Positions 1 through 8,331 of a DNA stretch of 64,000 bases are shown here, in pieces. Numbering within the stretch: position 1 is the stretch's first letter; every line of letters starts with the position of its first letter. Source of the stretch: an uncultured Pseudoalteromonas sp. GTDB taxonomy: Bacteria; Pseudomonadota; Gammaproteobacteria; Enterobacterales; Alteromonadaceae. The stretch covers positions 62,001 through 126,000 of the forward strand of contig CANLRB010000010.1 in assembly GCA_947493455.1 (NCBI GenBank). Direction: 5' to 3'. The notes below the pieces were generated by a model. It searched no databases. It was not told the origin of the DNA and saw only the letters and a program-made list of their open reading frames with translations. The position numbers and the translations under genes were made by a program.

Positions 1-1
1 C

Positions 2-466
2 ACAACAAAACTACCTATTTATTCAGTACTGAGCTGGAATGACAATAACAAAATGCTAGTGACAATAGAGCAACAAGGCAGGCTTGCTCTTTATCAATAT
101 GAATTTGTCACAAATACATTAACCGCACTCAATTTGTTAGATGTTGAAAACGCTTGGATAAAAAACCGTACCGTTATCGCAAAGAAGAAAAATGGCAGCG
201 TGTTTACGCGACCTTTATTGAGTGAAAGTACACAATGGCGTCAACTTAACAGTATTTATTCAAAGGCAATGCATGTCAGTGATGAATTCATTTATAGCGT
301 GCCAAATAACGCACTCACGATTAACAAATACACATTTGATGGCACCTATATAGAAACACTCGGCACCTTATTACCAACCGCTTGGAAAATCAGCGATATT
401 AGAGAAAACAACCTATTGTTGAGTCAATTTGTTGCAATTAAGCACGACTTAGTAGTACTTCAATAA
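2..466 (+). CDS. 3' fragment of an unrecognised protein, start outside window
   Basis: The reading frame is open from base 2 with no stop until 466. The ATG at 53 is therefore probably internal, and the true start lies left of the window. The visible ~154 residues are rich in short beta-strand-like stretches with recurring aromatic and polar turns. This resembles the propeller-like C-terminal sensory half of CadC-type winged-helix regulators, but no diagnostic motif is present. The gene ends 8 bp from the convergent hydrolase gene at 475. Function is not assigned; the coding call rests on the long open frame and protein-like composition. Confidence 0.6.
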   Translation, partial: TTKLPIYSVLSWNDNNKMLVTIEQQGRLALYQYEFVTNTLTALNLLDVENAWIKNRTVIAKKKNGSVFTRPLLSESTQWRQLNSIYSKAMHVSDEFIYSVPNNALTINKYTFDGTYIETLGTLLPTAWKISDIRENNLLLSQFVAIKHDLVVLQ

Positions 467-474
467 CTCTTTTT

Positions 475-1347
475 TTATGCTTTAGAGTTCTTAAATAGCC
501 AATCTAACGGTATTTGCCAAAGTGCACTGGACTTACGACTAAAAAACTTCATATGTCCGATTTCAGCTAGCCCATAGTCACGAGGATTTAAAGTGAGAGT
601 TTGCGCTGGTAGTTTTGGACTAACCGCTATCATCTCTTTTACGTTTTTATGATTAGCAATAAAGTCGTCACTTGCGTTAACCCACAGCGATGGCGTTGTT
701 AGCTCATCAAAATAATGCTGATTAATGGTCTTATTAAAGGCCGTTTTCACATACCCCTCACCATTGCACCATGTACGCCATTGGCTGGCCACTCGTTTAG
801 GTAACGGCTCTCCCATACCGACCCATTGTGATGGTGTAAAACCTAAAACTAGATTTGAAAACGGAATGAATAAGTTCATAAAAAAGTGAGACTTTAGCTG
901 ATCACGCATTGCCATATTCAGCAGCCGGCCCGACGAACACGCATAATTGAAAATTGAACTGAGTTTATGTGCGTTGTGAGCCAAACCAAACAACTGCCCT
1001 CCGGCACTATGTCCAACTAAATGATAACGCGTATTTGGAAACAAACTCATTAACTCTGTAATAGCAGCCGGTTGATCAAGCAATCCCCAGCACTGCAAAC
1101 TTGCGTCATTGTGTTTCACCTTGCCATACAAAGAATCGCCAATGCCGCGATTATCATAAGTCAGCACCGCAAAGCCATGTTGTGCTAAATAGATTGCAAA
1201 TTGGCTATAAAACTGCCGCTTTATACCAGTGGCAGGACCAATCAACACCGCACCTTTTAGTTCCACAGCAGGTCGATACACGGTCGCCGCGAGTTTGTAG
1301 TCATCTTCACATGTTATTTCTACATTTATTAACGAATTAAGTGCCAT
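475..1347 (-). CDS. Alpha/beta hydrolase (serine aminopeptidase S33-like)
   Basis: Soluble alpha/beta-hydrolase of 290 residues with no signal peptide. The nucleophile elbow GHSAGG places the catalytic Ser near residue 114. The acid is probably the Asp in NASDD and the base the His in AEIGHMKFF close to the C-terminus. An oxyanion-type GPATG motif lies near residue 37, and YDNRGIGDS is the conserved strand 4 region. The nearest type is the uncharacterised predicted alpha/beta hydrolases annotated with serine aminopeptidase S33 domains, so the substrate is unknown. The gene stands alone, and its 3' end abuts the convergent fragment to the left. Confidence 0.8.
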   Translation of the reverse strand: MALNSLINVEITCEDDYKLAATVYRPAVELKGAVLIGPATGIKRQFYSQFAIYLAQHGFAVLTYDNRGIGDSLYGKVKHNDASLQCWGLLDQPAAITELMSLFPNTRYHLVGHSAGGQLFGLAHNAHKLSSIFNYACSSGRLLNMAMRDQLKSHFFMNLFIPFSNLVLGFTPSQWVGMGEPLPKRVASQWRTWCNGEGYVKTAFNKTINQHYFDELTTPSLWVNASDDFIANHKNVKEMIAVSPKLPAQTLTLNPRDYGLAEIGHMKFFSRKSSALWQIPLDWLFKNSKA

Positions 1348-1543
1348 AACAAAAATCGCATCACAGTCATCTTAAGGCTAAGACTACAAGAGGTCAGACC
1401 AGAAATCAAAATACTAAACTTTATGCCATCTATCAAAGCCACATAAAGGTGATACTTAAGCGCACCTTAAATTGAATATTGTATACATAAAATAAACCCT
1501 GTATTGTACCTATTTCTGTTCAACATTAAATTTAAGGATAAAA

Positions 1544-2206
1544 ATGATAATAAGAACATTAATTTACATTCTACTCACTGTTAGCTTTTTTACAGTACAT
1601 GCAGAAGTGGAATACGCAAAGATGACGTCAGTTAACTTAATAATCTCAAAAAATGGCGATCACTTAGCGCAGGCAAACTTACTCCTTATCGACGATAAAG
1701 AGGCTACTTTGTCGTACTTTGATAAAAAAACAAATCAGCCAACAGCCCAATTTAAAGTAACAGCAGAAAAGGGTAAACAATACTTAAAAGACGGCAATAT
1801 AAACCTCTCAATTAAAATGTATGAGCAACACAACAAAACTTGGAAACAAGTTGCGCAATCATCGCTTGCGAACACCAGTGGCACCTATGGCAGTGTATTG
1901 CACTTAGCGGGTTCATCAATGCTTCAGATAGAGGTTGTCTTAACCGCTCGCGACAATGAATTCACCCTAGATGATCCGCGTGTGACGAATGTCTCGCCGT
2001 GTGGCAGCGTGATGGAAGTACCGAAGACGCCAGCTTCGCAGTTTGAGCAATTGGTGTCGGGTGTCGGCACATCAGTAGTTGATGCACAAGGTATGCCTGG
2101 ATATGCCTGCTGTTCAAAGCAGTGTAGCTCTGGCGATTGGGGGGCAATGGGATGCTGTAACGCGTCAAAATGTTGTAGTTGTGGCTCTTGTTGTTCGCCG
2201 CGCTAG
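1544..2206 (+). CDS. Predicted secreted protein with a cysteine-rich C-terminal tail
   Basis: 220 residues. An N-terminal hydrophobic signal peptide (about residues 1-20, cleavage near VHA) is followed by a predicted beta-rich domain of ~130 residues with no motif I recognise. Residues 186-220 form a distinct tail with ten cysteines, four of them in CC pairs (C189/190, C204/205, C210/211, C216/217) plus C194 and C213, interspersed with Gly and Ser. This spacing suggests disulfide cross-linking or metal binding, which is inference. AAGGATAAA just before the ATG acts as ribosome binding site. A strong inverted repeat follows at 2237-2282. No operon partners. Confidence 0.7.
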   Translation: MIIRTLIYILLTVSFFTVHAEVEYAKMTSVNLIISKNGDHLAQANLLLIDDKEATLSYFDKKTNQPTAQFKVTAEKGKQYLKDGNINLSIKMYEQHNKTWKQVAQSSLANTSGTYGSVLHLAGSSMLQIEVVLTARDNEFTLDDPRVTNVSPCGSVMEVPKTPASQFEQLVSGVGTSVVDAQGMPGYACCSKQCSSGDWGAMGCCNASKCCSCGSCCSPR

Positions 2207-2236
2207 TGAAGTCTGATACCCAAACTAAAGCCCACA

Positions 2237-2282
2237 GTGATCTTTTTTCAGTAACACGAACAGAAAAACGAAAAAAGATCAC
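2237..2282. terminator. 13-bp perfect inverted repeat after the cysteine-rich gene
   Basis: Arms 2237-2249 (GTGATCTTTTTTC) and 2270-2282 are perfect reverse complements around a 20-nt loop. It lies between the convergent ends of the genes at 1544-2206 and 2308-2775, so it could stop transcripts from both sides. The T/A runs sit inside the stem rather than after it, which is atypical for an intrinsic terminator. Confidence 0.5.
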
Positions 2283-2307
2283 ACAAATCAATTACATTGA
2301 TGGGTCA

Positions 2308-2775
2308 TTAAATAACCTTCGTCATTTGCATAATTTCAGGTTTAAAACCTTGCTTTTTATAAAACCCAATCGCGTTGTCATTATTAGCAAACACTTCAAG
2401 CTGCAATAATCGACACCCTAATTCCTTTGCCCATGATTGCGCAACCGATATCAATTGCTGACCGATACCTAACCCTTGTGATTGCGCTGAAATGGCTAAT
2501 AAAGGTATCAAGGCAGCGGGCTCATTTGAAATAGCGTCTTGCTGCAGCCGCACATGAATAAAACCTAACTGAGTGCCATTCATTTCAGCGACAAAGGTAC
2601 TATTTGGCGTCTGCGATTCTGCTAACATCTCTTCAATGTAACCATCTTGCATCTTCGCAACCGTTGCATCGCTGTGCCAATCAAGTTTGGCGACTTCAGC
2701 TAAATTAGGCGACAAAGAAAATATAAATTCGCGATCACTCGCAAGCGCTTTTCTAATAACAATATTTGATTTCAT
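2308..2775 (-). CDS. GNAT family N-acetyltransferase
   Basis: 155-residue single-domain GNAT protein. The acetyl-CoA pyrophosphate-binding motif A is seen as QSQGLGIGQQLI (about residues 97-108), followed by the C-terminal FYKKQGF motif. The N-terminus (IRKALASDREFIF) matches the usual first strand and helix. These enzymes transfer acetyl from acetyl-CoA to an amine on a small molecule or protein; the acceptor cannot be told from sequence. The start is an ATG without a strong Shine-Dalgarno sequence. Downstream in the same direction lies only the hairpin at 2237-2282. Confidence 0.85.
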   Translation of the reverse strand: MKSNIVIRKALASDREFIFSLSPNLAEVAKLDWHSDATVAKMQDGYIEEMLAESQTPNSTFVAEMNGTQLGFIHVRLQQDAISNEPAALIPLLAISAQSQGLGIGQQLISVAQSWAKELGCRLLQLEVFANNDNAIGFYKKQGFKPEIMQMTKVI

Positions 2776-2804
2776 AACTGTTTTAAGATTCTATTTCACT
2801 AGAG

Positions 2805-3353
2805 CTAATGAACTCGCTGCCCGCCTTCATATGCAAACTGGTACGATTGGTCAAAATGCGTTATCAACCGATCGACCACTTTTAAGTTAAGCTCATTAGG
2901 CTTGAATTGGGCACCTTTTGCAATGTTTGCGCGATGCATTTTAAGAGCGTTTAAGTCTTTTTTTAAAAACGCAGCGCTCGCATTCACGTATTCATTCCAC
3001 AATAACGGCGTGTTAGCTTGCTGCTCATTAGAGATCAAAGTTTTTTGCGCCGCTGTAAGTGCTTGTTCAGTATCCCCCGCGTAAGCAAGCATTTGGAATA
3101 AATGCCAGTAAAGCGAGTTTTGTGGTGCGTTATTGACTTCGATATAACGTTCTATCAATTTAACCGATTCGTTGTAGCAACCTGTGTTTGCGAGCGTTCG
3201 CCAACCTTGCCCCATCGTTTGGTCAAATTCCTGATAGCTTAATTGTAAATCAGACTTAAGTTGCGCATTAAGTTGTGTGATACAAGATTCAGTAGCGAAA
3301 GTTTGAAAACTAACACCAAGGCCTAATAGTAGAGTGGATATAATGTATTTCAT
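2805..3353 (-). CDS. Predicted periplasmic protein with helical repeats
   Basis: 182 residues from the ATG at 3353, chosen because GGAA sits 6 nt upstream; the in-frame ATG at 3365 has no ribosome binding site. A signal peptide (MKYIISTLLLGLGVSF... to TFA) is followed by mostly helical sequence with alanine-rich helix pairs (WHLFQMLAYAGDTEQALTAA) that read like one or two TPR-type hairpins. Two cysteines near the start of the mature protein and one around residue 60 could form a disulfide. Family not recognised. The gene ends 29 bp before the acetyltransferase start and may be co-transcribed with it. Confidence 0.65.
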   Translation of the reverse strand: MKYIISTLLLGLGVSFQTFATESCITQLNAQLKSDLQLSYQEFDQTMGQGWRTLANTGCYNESVKLIERYIEVNNAPQNSLYWHLFQMLAYAGDTEQALTAAQKTLISNEQQANTPLLWNEYVNASAAFLKKDLNALKMHRANIAKGAQFKPNELNLKVVDRLITHFDQSYQFAYEGGQRVH

Positions 3354-3454
3354 ATGCGATTCCATTTGCTAGTTGAGCAAACACATTAGAACAATAAAAT
3401 ACAATATACAACCCCATAGTATTAATGTATCGAGTCCTATGGGATTGACCTTAA

Positions 3455-4681
3455 TTACATCGCGTTTGTCATCATTTTTTGCGCTATTTTTTTCATCGCA
3501 GAAGCTGATTTACTATCCATGCCTCGATTCATAATAATAATAAAGCCCTGCTTGCTTTTTACATCAAAATAGAGCGCGCTAAATACACCTAAATCGGACC
3601 CCATATGCCCAGTTAAGCCCATACTATTATCGCGCCAAAAAAAGCGTTGATTGGTGGATACCGATTCTGGCAATTGTAATTTCATCATCTCAGAATATTG
3701 TGACTCAGATAAAAGAGCATCGCCGTTAGCGGTTGTATTATTTAATACTGCAACTAAAAATTGACTCAATTCTTTTACGCTTGTGCGCACACCGCCGTCA
3801 GGGTATTGCGGATTGCCAAAATGCGGATACGCTTTAAAATGCTTGTACTTTGCTGGCGGATTTACATATTCACCTATTAAGTAATTAAGCTCGCTCGACT
3901 CCGTATCGGCGCATAGTGGAATAAACGGCACGCACGTTTCGACCTCATATGGGGTTGCAATATCTGCGAGATTCAAATCATGAAGTAGCCATGACGTATT
4001 TGTCATAGCCAACGAATTAAACAATAGCTGTTGACTGTATTGTGCTAACGACACACCGGTTGTCGCCTCAACGAGATAACCCGCAAGTGCGGCACCTAAG
4101 TTACTATACTTTCGCTTGTTACCTGGCTCACTTTCGAGATAGTGACCCCCCTTGTTATAGTGCTGACCTGCCGGTGTTAATAGCGCTTTTAAGTGTGCTT
4201 CAAGCGATATCGGCGAATCTTGATTTTCACTATAGCTATTTACATCATAGTAATCTGCAATACCAGCAGAATGGCTGACTAAATGCCTAAGCGTGATCTT
4301 TTCACCCTCGATATGTGGGTTATCGATTTCAAATGGTAAGTAGTCATTAATATCGCAGTCAAGTTCAAGCTTACCTTGGTCAACCAACTGTAACAGCGCA
4401 ATCCCCATTATCGGTTTACTTACCGACGCAATGTTAAATAGCGTGCTGTCGGTCACCGCTTTATTTTGCTCAATATTGGCATAGCCATAGGTGCGAATAT
4501 CGGCTTTGCCTTCACTAATTTTTGCGATCGCTAACCCAGGAATGGCCGCTTCTTTCATTAGTGCAGGCACATAATCATCAAATGATTCAATGGTGTTGCT
4601 AGTAATTTGCTGTTTAGGTAGTAACAAAACAGCTAATGGCAAAAGTAGTATCAATAAAATTATTATGGCGAGCTTTTTCAA
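3455..4681 (-). CDS. Membrane-anchored serine hydrolase, beta-lactamase/PBP-like
   Basis: The class C beta-lactamase / D-alanyl-D-alanine carboxypeptidase fold is shown by the SxxK motif SVSK (within ASVSKPIMG), the YSN-type motif in RKYSNLGAA and the third motif as GHMG near the C-terminus, where HxG replaces KTG as in many EstB/AmpH-like enzymes. The N-terminus is a long hydrophobic segment suited to a signal anchor, so the catalytic domain should be periplasmic. I start at TTG 4681 because GGAG lies 7 nt upstream and translation then begins MKKLAIIILL; the longer frame to 4732 also begins with TTG but has no binding site. Substrate unknown. Confidence 0.8.
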   Translation of the reverse strand: MKKLAIIILLILLLPLAVLLLPKQQITSNTIESFDDYVPALMKEAAIPGLAIAKISEGKADIRTYGYANIEQNKAVTDSTLFNIASVSKPIMGIALLQLVDQGKLELDCDINDYLPFEIDNPHIEGEKITLRHLVSHSAGIADYYDVNSYSENQDSPISLEAHLKALLTPAGQHYNKGGHYLESEPGNKRKYSNLGAALAGYLVEATTGVSLAQYSQQLLFNSLAMTNTSWLLHDLNLADIATPYEVETCVPFIPLCADTESSELNYLIGEYVNPPAKYKHFKAYPHFGNPQYPDGGVRTSVKELSQFLVAVLNNTTANGDALLSESQYSEMMKLQLPESVSTNQRFFWRDNSMGLTGHMGSDLGVFSALYFDVKSKQGFIIIMNRGMDSKSASAMKKIAQKMMTNAM

Positions 4682-4871
4682 TGCGTTTCTCCATTTCAAA
4701 TAATAGGAGCTACGCAAAAACCAAACCAACAAAGTAAGTAATTGTTTTTTAAATGGTTTTATATAAATTCAATTGCTATTCATATTGGGCGTGGAGGTCA
4801 ATTAACTAATTAATTAGCCAATATCACAATGTATTTTATACAGAGCTTGTCTCGCACCAGATTGATAACAC

Positions 4872-5255
4872 CTAAAAAGCTGAACGCCGTTCAATTGCAA
4901 CATCATCAGAGCGATACTCGACCCAACTGAAATCTTTCGCTACAAGATAAGAGGAGCTTATCGTTGCAAAGTTGAGGTCGTTGACAGTCTCAAATGCCAT
5001 CTCCTGTTCAGGAACGATTAAATAAGCCTTTTCAATCCCATCAAATTTGACAATCGCCGCTTTTTTATGTGCTTCTTCTGGAAATGCAGCACGCCATACC
5101 TCAATGATTTTTTTGCCTTTATCATGACCAACCCCCTGAAAGCTAATTCCGTTTTCATTTTGTCTTAGCTTAACAGTATCGTCTTGCTCTTTGCTCATAA
5201 CATTGGCACTCGATAAAGCACATACGAATAGGCTAGCAACTATTAATTTGTTCAT
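4872..5255 (-). CDS. Small predicted secreted protein, unrecognised
   Basis: 127 residues with a clear signal peptide (about residues 1-21, cleavage near VMS or SKE). The mature part is charged and beta-like, ending in VAIERRSAF, without cysteines or recognisable motif. The ATG is used as start. It stands alone between the serine hydrolase gene (140+ bp of AT-rich spacer) and the diguanylate cyclase. Likely an uncharacterised periplasmic protein. Confidence 0.6.
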   Translation of the reverse strand: MNKLIVASLFVCALSSANVMSKEQDDTVKLRQNENGISFQGVGHDKGKKIIEVWRAAFPEEAHKKAAIVKFDGIEKAYLIVPEQEMAFETVNDLNFATISSSYLVAKDFSWVEYRSDDVAIERRSAF

Positions 5256-5368
5256 TTTGATATTCTTATTTTTAATAACTAAATTTGAGTTACGTGAATC
5301 TTAGCCTTGTTTAAAAATAATTTACACCATTCGTCAAATTGACAGTAATGAAAGACAAATCAACAATA

Positions 5369-6790
5369 TCAATTGCCGACCTTATTAAGATACATGTTTT
5401 TATCTGCACACTCTAAAAGGGAATCCATTGTTATACCGTCCTCTGGATATGTAGAAAAACCGATACTGGCACCTACATGTAATTCTGTTTTCTCATATTT
5501 AATAGAAGCTTCAATACATTGTTTTAACATCAATCCAGCTCGCGGCTCTTTAACTGGCTCTGCAAATAGAATTACAAACTCATCACCACCAACTCTGGCA
5601 ACTAAGTCAGTATCTCTAACATATTCCTTTAACCGTTTGCCTATCTCTACTAGTACATAATCGCCACACTTATGACCATAAACATCATTCAAAGGCTTAA
5701 ATTTATTTAGATCAATGAACCCAACGGTAAATTGAGTTTTATTGCGTTTAGATGTAGCTATGTGGTATTCCATTCGCTGATTAAGTAAATTTCGATTAGC
5801 GCATTTAGTTAAACTATCGTAAAGAGCGAATTCTCTTAATTTTTTCTCATATTCTACTTTTTCCGAAATATCTTCAATCAAGCCTATAAACTGTATACCG
5901 CCTTCTATCTCGATTTTAGACACTGATAAACGTATCGGAAAAACAGTGCCATCTTTTCTCTGAGCTTCAACATCTCTGCCCGTACCTATGATTTTTTTTA
6001 TCCCTGAAAATAAATGATTATGTATATATTTATCGTGATTATCTTTATATGGCGCAGGCATCAAAAAGTTTACATTTTGTCCTAACATTTCAGCTTCACT
6101 GTAGCCAAACATTTTTTCCGTTTGAGGGTTTATTGCTAATATCTGACCTTTTTCATCAATTCGAATAACTGCATCAACAAGTACATTAAGCGTTGCAGAA
6201 ACAATTGTTTCTTGAGAATAAAGCTGATGCTGCACTTTATCACTCTTTTCTTTCTCTAAAGCAGCTGCTTTTAACGAATATTCTTTTTCTGCTCTAACAT
6301 CAGCTAGTTCCTTTATGACACAAAAATGCTGAAGATCCCCTTCAATAATATATTTTAATTGAGACAATACTTTTTTTAGCTTTTCAGAATAATTGGTAGG
6401 TTTAGTATCAATTACACAAAAAGACCCAAATACGTCACCATTTGGCCATAGAATTGGTTCGCCAAAATAAGATCCAACGGTGCCCCCAGCAACAAATGGA
6501 GCATCTTTCCAACGGATATCAGTTGAGGCATCATTCACATAAATAGACTGCTTGTTCTCTACAATGTATTTACAAAAACTCCTGGTTTCCCAGTCCCAAG
6601 AATCCCCTTTCTCAAGAAAGTTATCACTATTTTCACTAGTCGTTAATACATTAAAATGATCACCTTTATATTCAATGATGTCGCCACTTGCAGCATTAAA
6701 AAGTTCAGCAAGTACATCAACTAAAGTTTGCCATTTTTGAATATCAATTCCTGAATAATCTTCATGTATATTTAAATTTGCGTTTAACAT
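5369..6790 (-). CDS. Diguanylate cyclase with GAF, PAS and GGDEF domains
   Basis: 473 residues. An N-terminal GAF domain (about 20-155) is followed by a short coiled linker (about 160-190), a PAS domain (about 190-315; IVSATLNVLVDAVIRIDEKG to the PAC segment FIGLIEDISEK) and a C-terminal GGDEF domain. The active-site loop is intact as GGDEF starting at residue 401. Nine residues upstream is RDTD, giving the RxxD five residues before GGDEF expected of a c-di-GMP inhibitory site. No EAL domain follows. It should therefore make c-di-GMP from two GTP in the cytoplasm, under two sensory domains and product inhibition. Its start is 7 bp after the BLUF gene stop, so the two are very probably one transcript. 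Confidence 0.92.
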   Translation of the reverse strand: MLNANLNIHEDYSGIDIQKWQTLVDVLAELFNAASGDIIEYKGDHFNVLTTSENSDNFLEKGDSWDWETRSFCKYIVENKQSIYVNDASTDIRWKDAPFVAGGTVGSYFGEPILWPNGDVFGSFCVIDTKPTNYSEKLKKVLSQLKYIIEGDLQHFCVIKELADVRAEKEYSLKAAALEKEKSDKVQHQLYSQETIVSATLNVLVDAVIRIDEKGQILAINPQTEKMFGYSEAEMLGQNVNFLMPAPYKDNHDKYIHNHLFSGIKKIIGTGRDVEAQRKDGTVFPIRLSVSKIEIEGGIQFIGLIEDISEKVEYEKKLREFALYDSLTKCANRNLLNQRMEYHIATSKRNKTQFTVGFIDLNKFKPLNDVYGHKCGDYVLVEIGKRLKEYVRDTDLVARVGGDEFVILFAEPVKEPRAGLMLKQCIEASIKYEKTELHVGASIGFSTYPEDGITMDSLLECADKNMYLNKVGN

Positions 6791-6797
6791 AAATTAC

Positions 6798-7232
6798 CTA
6801 GGAGTCTTGAAATCTGGACACATAAAGCATTATTTCTTGCACTTTTTCGGGAGACAAAGTGTTGAGAGGCAAAGAGGCAACTTCTTCAAGCGATTGACTT
6901 AATTTACTTAATAACGTTTCATCAAAAATAACTTTCATTTGAGACCAATTATTATAGTTTCTACCCTGAATATATTCAGAGAAAATTAGTGTTAATCCTG
7001 AATGTCGCTTATCATGTTGAATAATATCAACTAAGCTTAAAACGTCTGTTTTAGCTCCTTCAAGAGTTTGAATAAACATATGATTACAATAAATTAGACA
7101 ACCAGAGATCGCTCTGTGCTTGTTATACGTAGATGCTTTTTTCTCAATGTCAATCAACTCATCAGTCAGCTTTTCATCAGTGATAACTGAATGACTAATA
7201 TATACAACTCTATAAAGACCATTTAATTCCAT
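6798..7232 (-). CDS. BLUF-domain blue-light sensor (flavin-binding)
   Basis: 144 residues consisting almost entirely of a BLUF domain. The flavin-site residues are in place: Tyr11 (VVYISHS), Asn37 (YNKHRAISG), Gln55 (FIQTLEG), and Trp96/Met99 (NNWSQM). BLUF proteins bind FAD non-covalently and rearrange the Tyr-Gln hydrogen bonds under blue light. There is no output domain, only ~40 residues of predicted helix after the core, so signalling must go through a partner. The immediately downstream diguanylate cyclase is the obvious candidate by operon logic (inference). The start ATG follows an AT-rich leader. Confidence 0.9.
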   Translation of the reverse strand: MELNGLYRVVYISHSVITDEKLTDELIDIEKKASTYNKHRAISGCLIYCNHMFIQTLEGAKTDVLSLVDIIQHDKRHSGLTLIFSEYIQGRNYNNWSQMKVIFDETLLSKLSQSLEEVASLPLNTLSPEKVQEIMLYVSRFQDS

Positions 7233-7437
7233 AAAAGGCTCGCATAAATTATTTATTCACAACTCTTAGCAACCTTCGCGTTCAAACTTTCACTTATAAA
7301 CTCCGTGGACGAAATATAAAGTTAAAGCTCAACATGGTTATTAGTATAGTTAACAAATAGCGATAACGTTCTTTAGAATTGATGAAAGTTAAACCTCTAT
7401 TTATCTCTCAAGATACTTCCCAGTAAATTTTTGCGAC

Positions 7438-7812
7438 TTAACTGAATGCTTTTTTAACTTTGCCGCCTTTTCTAAATGCTGATTCTTTTGCGGTGGTATT
7501 GAACTCAGAACGAATATTGGGGTTTGCACCCGCGTCTAGCAGCACTTTAATCAGCACCTCATCACCCACCGCAACTGCAACATGCAATGGCGTTTCGCCC
7601 ATATCACCAATCGCGTTCACTCGCGCTCCATTTTCAATAAGTAATTGCACCGCGTATTTATCTTGGCGGCGCGTTAACACATGCAACGGTGTGTCATCGC
7701 AGCAATCCATACTATTAATCTCAACTTTGTGTTTACCTAAATATTGGGGAAATAACACGTCTGATGTTTGCTGTAATATTTGTTCTAGCGACTTTCTTTT
7801 TTTCTGTTTCAT
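7438..7812 (-). CDS. Small ankyrin-repeat protein
   Basis: 124 residues with two to three ankyrin repeats: DDTPLHVLTRRQDKYAVQLL, GETPLHVAVAVGDEVLIKVL and a weaker C-terminal repeat with GANPNIRSEFNTTAKESA. The TPLH turns and LLxxGAxxN loops are classic. There is no signal peptide, so a cytoplasmic protein-protein interaction module is likely. The N-terminus is basic (MKQKKRKS). It stands alone; the partner is unknown. Confidence 0.85.
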   Translation of the reverse strand: MKQKKRKSLEQILQQTSDVLFPQYLGKHKVEINSMDCCDDTPLHVLTRRQDKYAVQLLIENGARVNAIGDMGETPLHVAVAVGDEVLIKVLLDAGANPNIRSEFNTTAKESAFRKGGKVKKAFS

Positions 7813-7995
7813 GCAAAACCCATAAAAGTATGATGACGATATATGCTATTGCATTAGCGCGACCACCTTACTATCGAAATTACATCGATAAAAGTAATTC
7901 TTTATTCGTAAATTCACTCTACAAAGTAGAATTAATTAGGTCGTTTGCATTAATTTATTCTACATTGTGATTAAAATCATCGAGTTTTTTTGAAC

Positions 7996-8331
7996 ATGAA
8001 AGAAAAGTTTTTAGGTGAGTTTGAGCAAATGGTGCTACTTGCCATACTCAAGCTGCAAGATAGCGCGTATGGCGTAGCGATCCGTGAACTACTCATCAAT
8101 ACCATAGCGCGAGATGTAAGTGTAGGTGCGCTCTATACCACACTCGAACGACTTGAGAAAAAAGGCTTACTAACCAGTTCGTATGGCGAAGCCATTGCTG
8201 AGCGCGGTGGCCGTGCAAAAAAGTTTTATGTGGTGTCAGGGCAAGGAAAACAGGCGCTCAACCGCTCTAAGCAAGCACTTGATACTTTGTGGCATGGCGT
8301 GCAGCTTGCCCAAGGAGGCCATAATGCTTGA
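7996..8331 (+). CDS. PadR family transcriptional regulator
   Basis: About 111 residues of PadR-type winged helix: the N-terminal FLGEFEQMVLLAILKL helix, GVAIRELL, the recognition region SVGALYTTLERLEKKGLL, and the wing with ERGGRAKKFY. The C-terminal helix is short, as in the PadR-s1 class that regulates membrane-protein partners. An in-frame TTG at 7990 is an alternative start; neither has a convincing ribosome binding site. The stop overlaps the start of the next gene (ATG at 8324, stop TGA 8329-8331), so the two are translationally coupled. PadR proteins usually repress their own operon. Confidence 0.9.
   Translation: MKEKFLGEFEQMVLLAILKLQDSAYGVAIRELLINTIARDVSVGALYTTLERLEKKGLLTSSYGEAIAERGGRAKKFYVVSGQGKQALNRSKQALDTLWHGVQLAQGGHNA

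Noticed and set aside
1962-2291. Minus-strand frame across the cysteine-rich gene
   Set aside because: Shadow of the real plus-strand gene; its translation has no protein-like motifs and it crosses the hairpin.
7764-7970. 68-codon plus-strand frame before padR
   Set aside because: Overlaps the ankyrin gene start on the other strand and has low-complexity composition; no support.
8183-8323. Longer N-terminus for the MotA-like protein
   Set aside because: It lies inside padR in another frame. ATG 8324 has an AAGGAGG site and couples to the padR stop.
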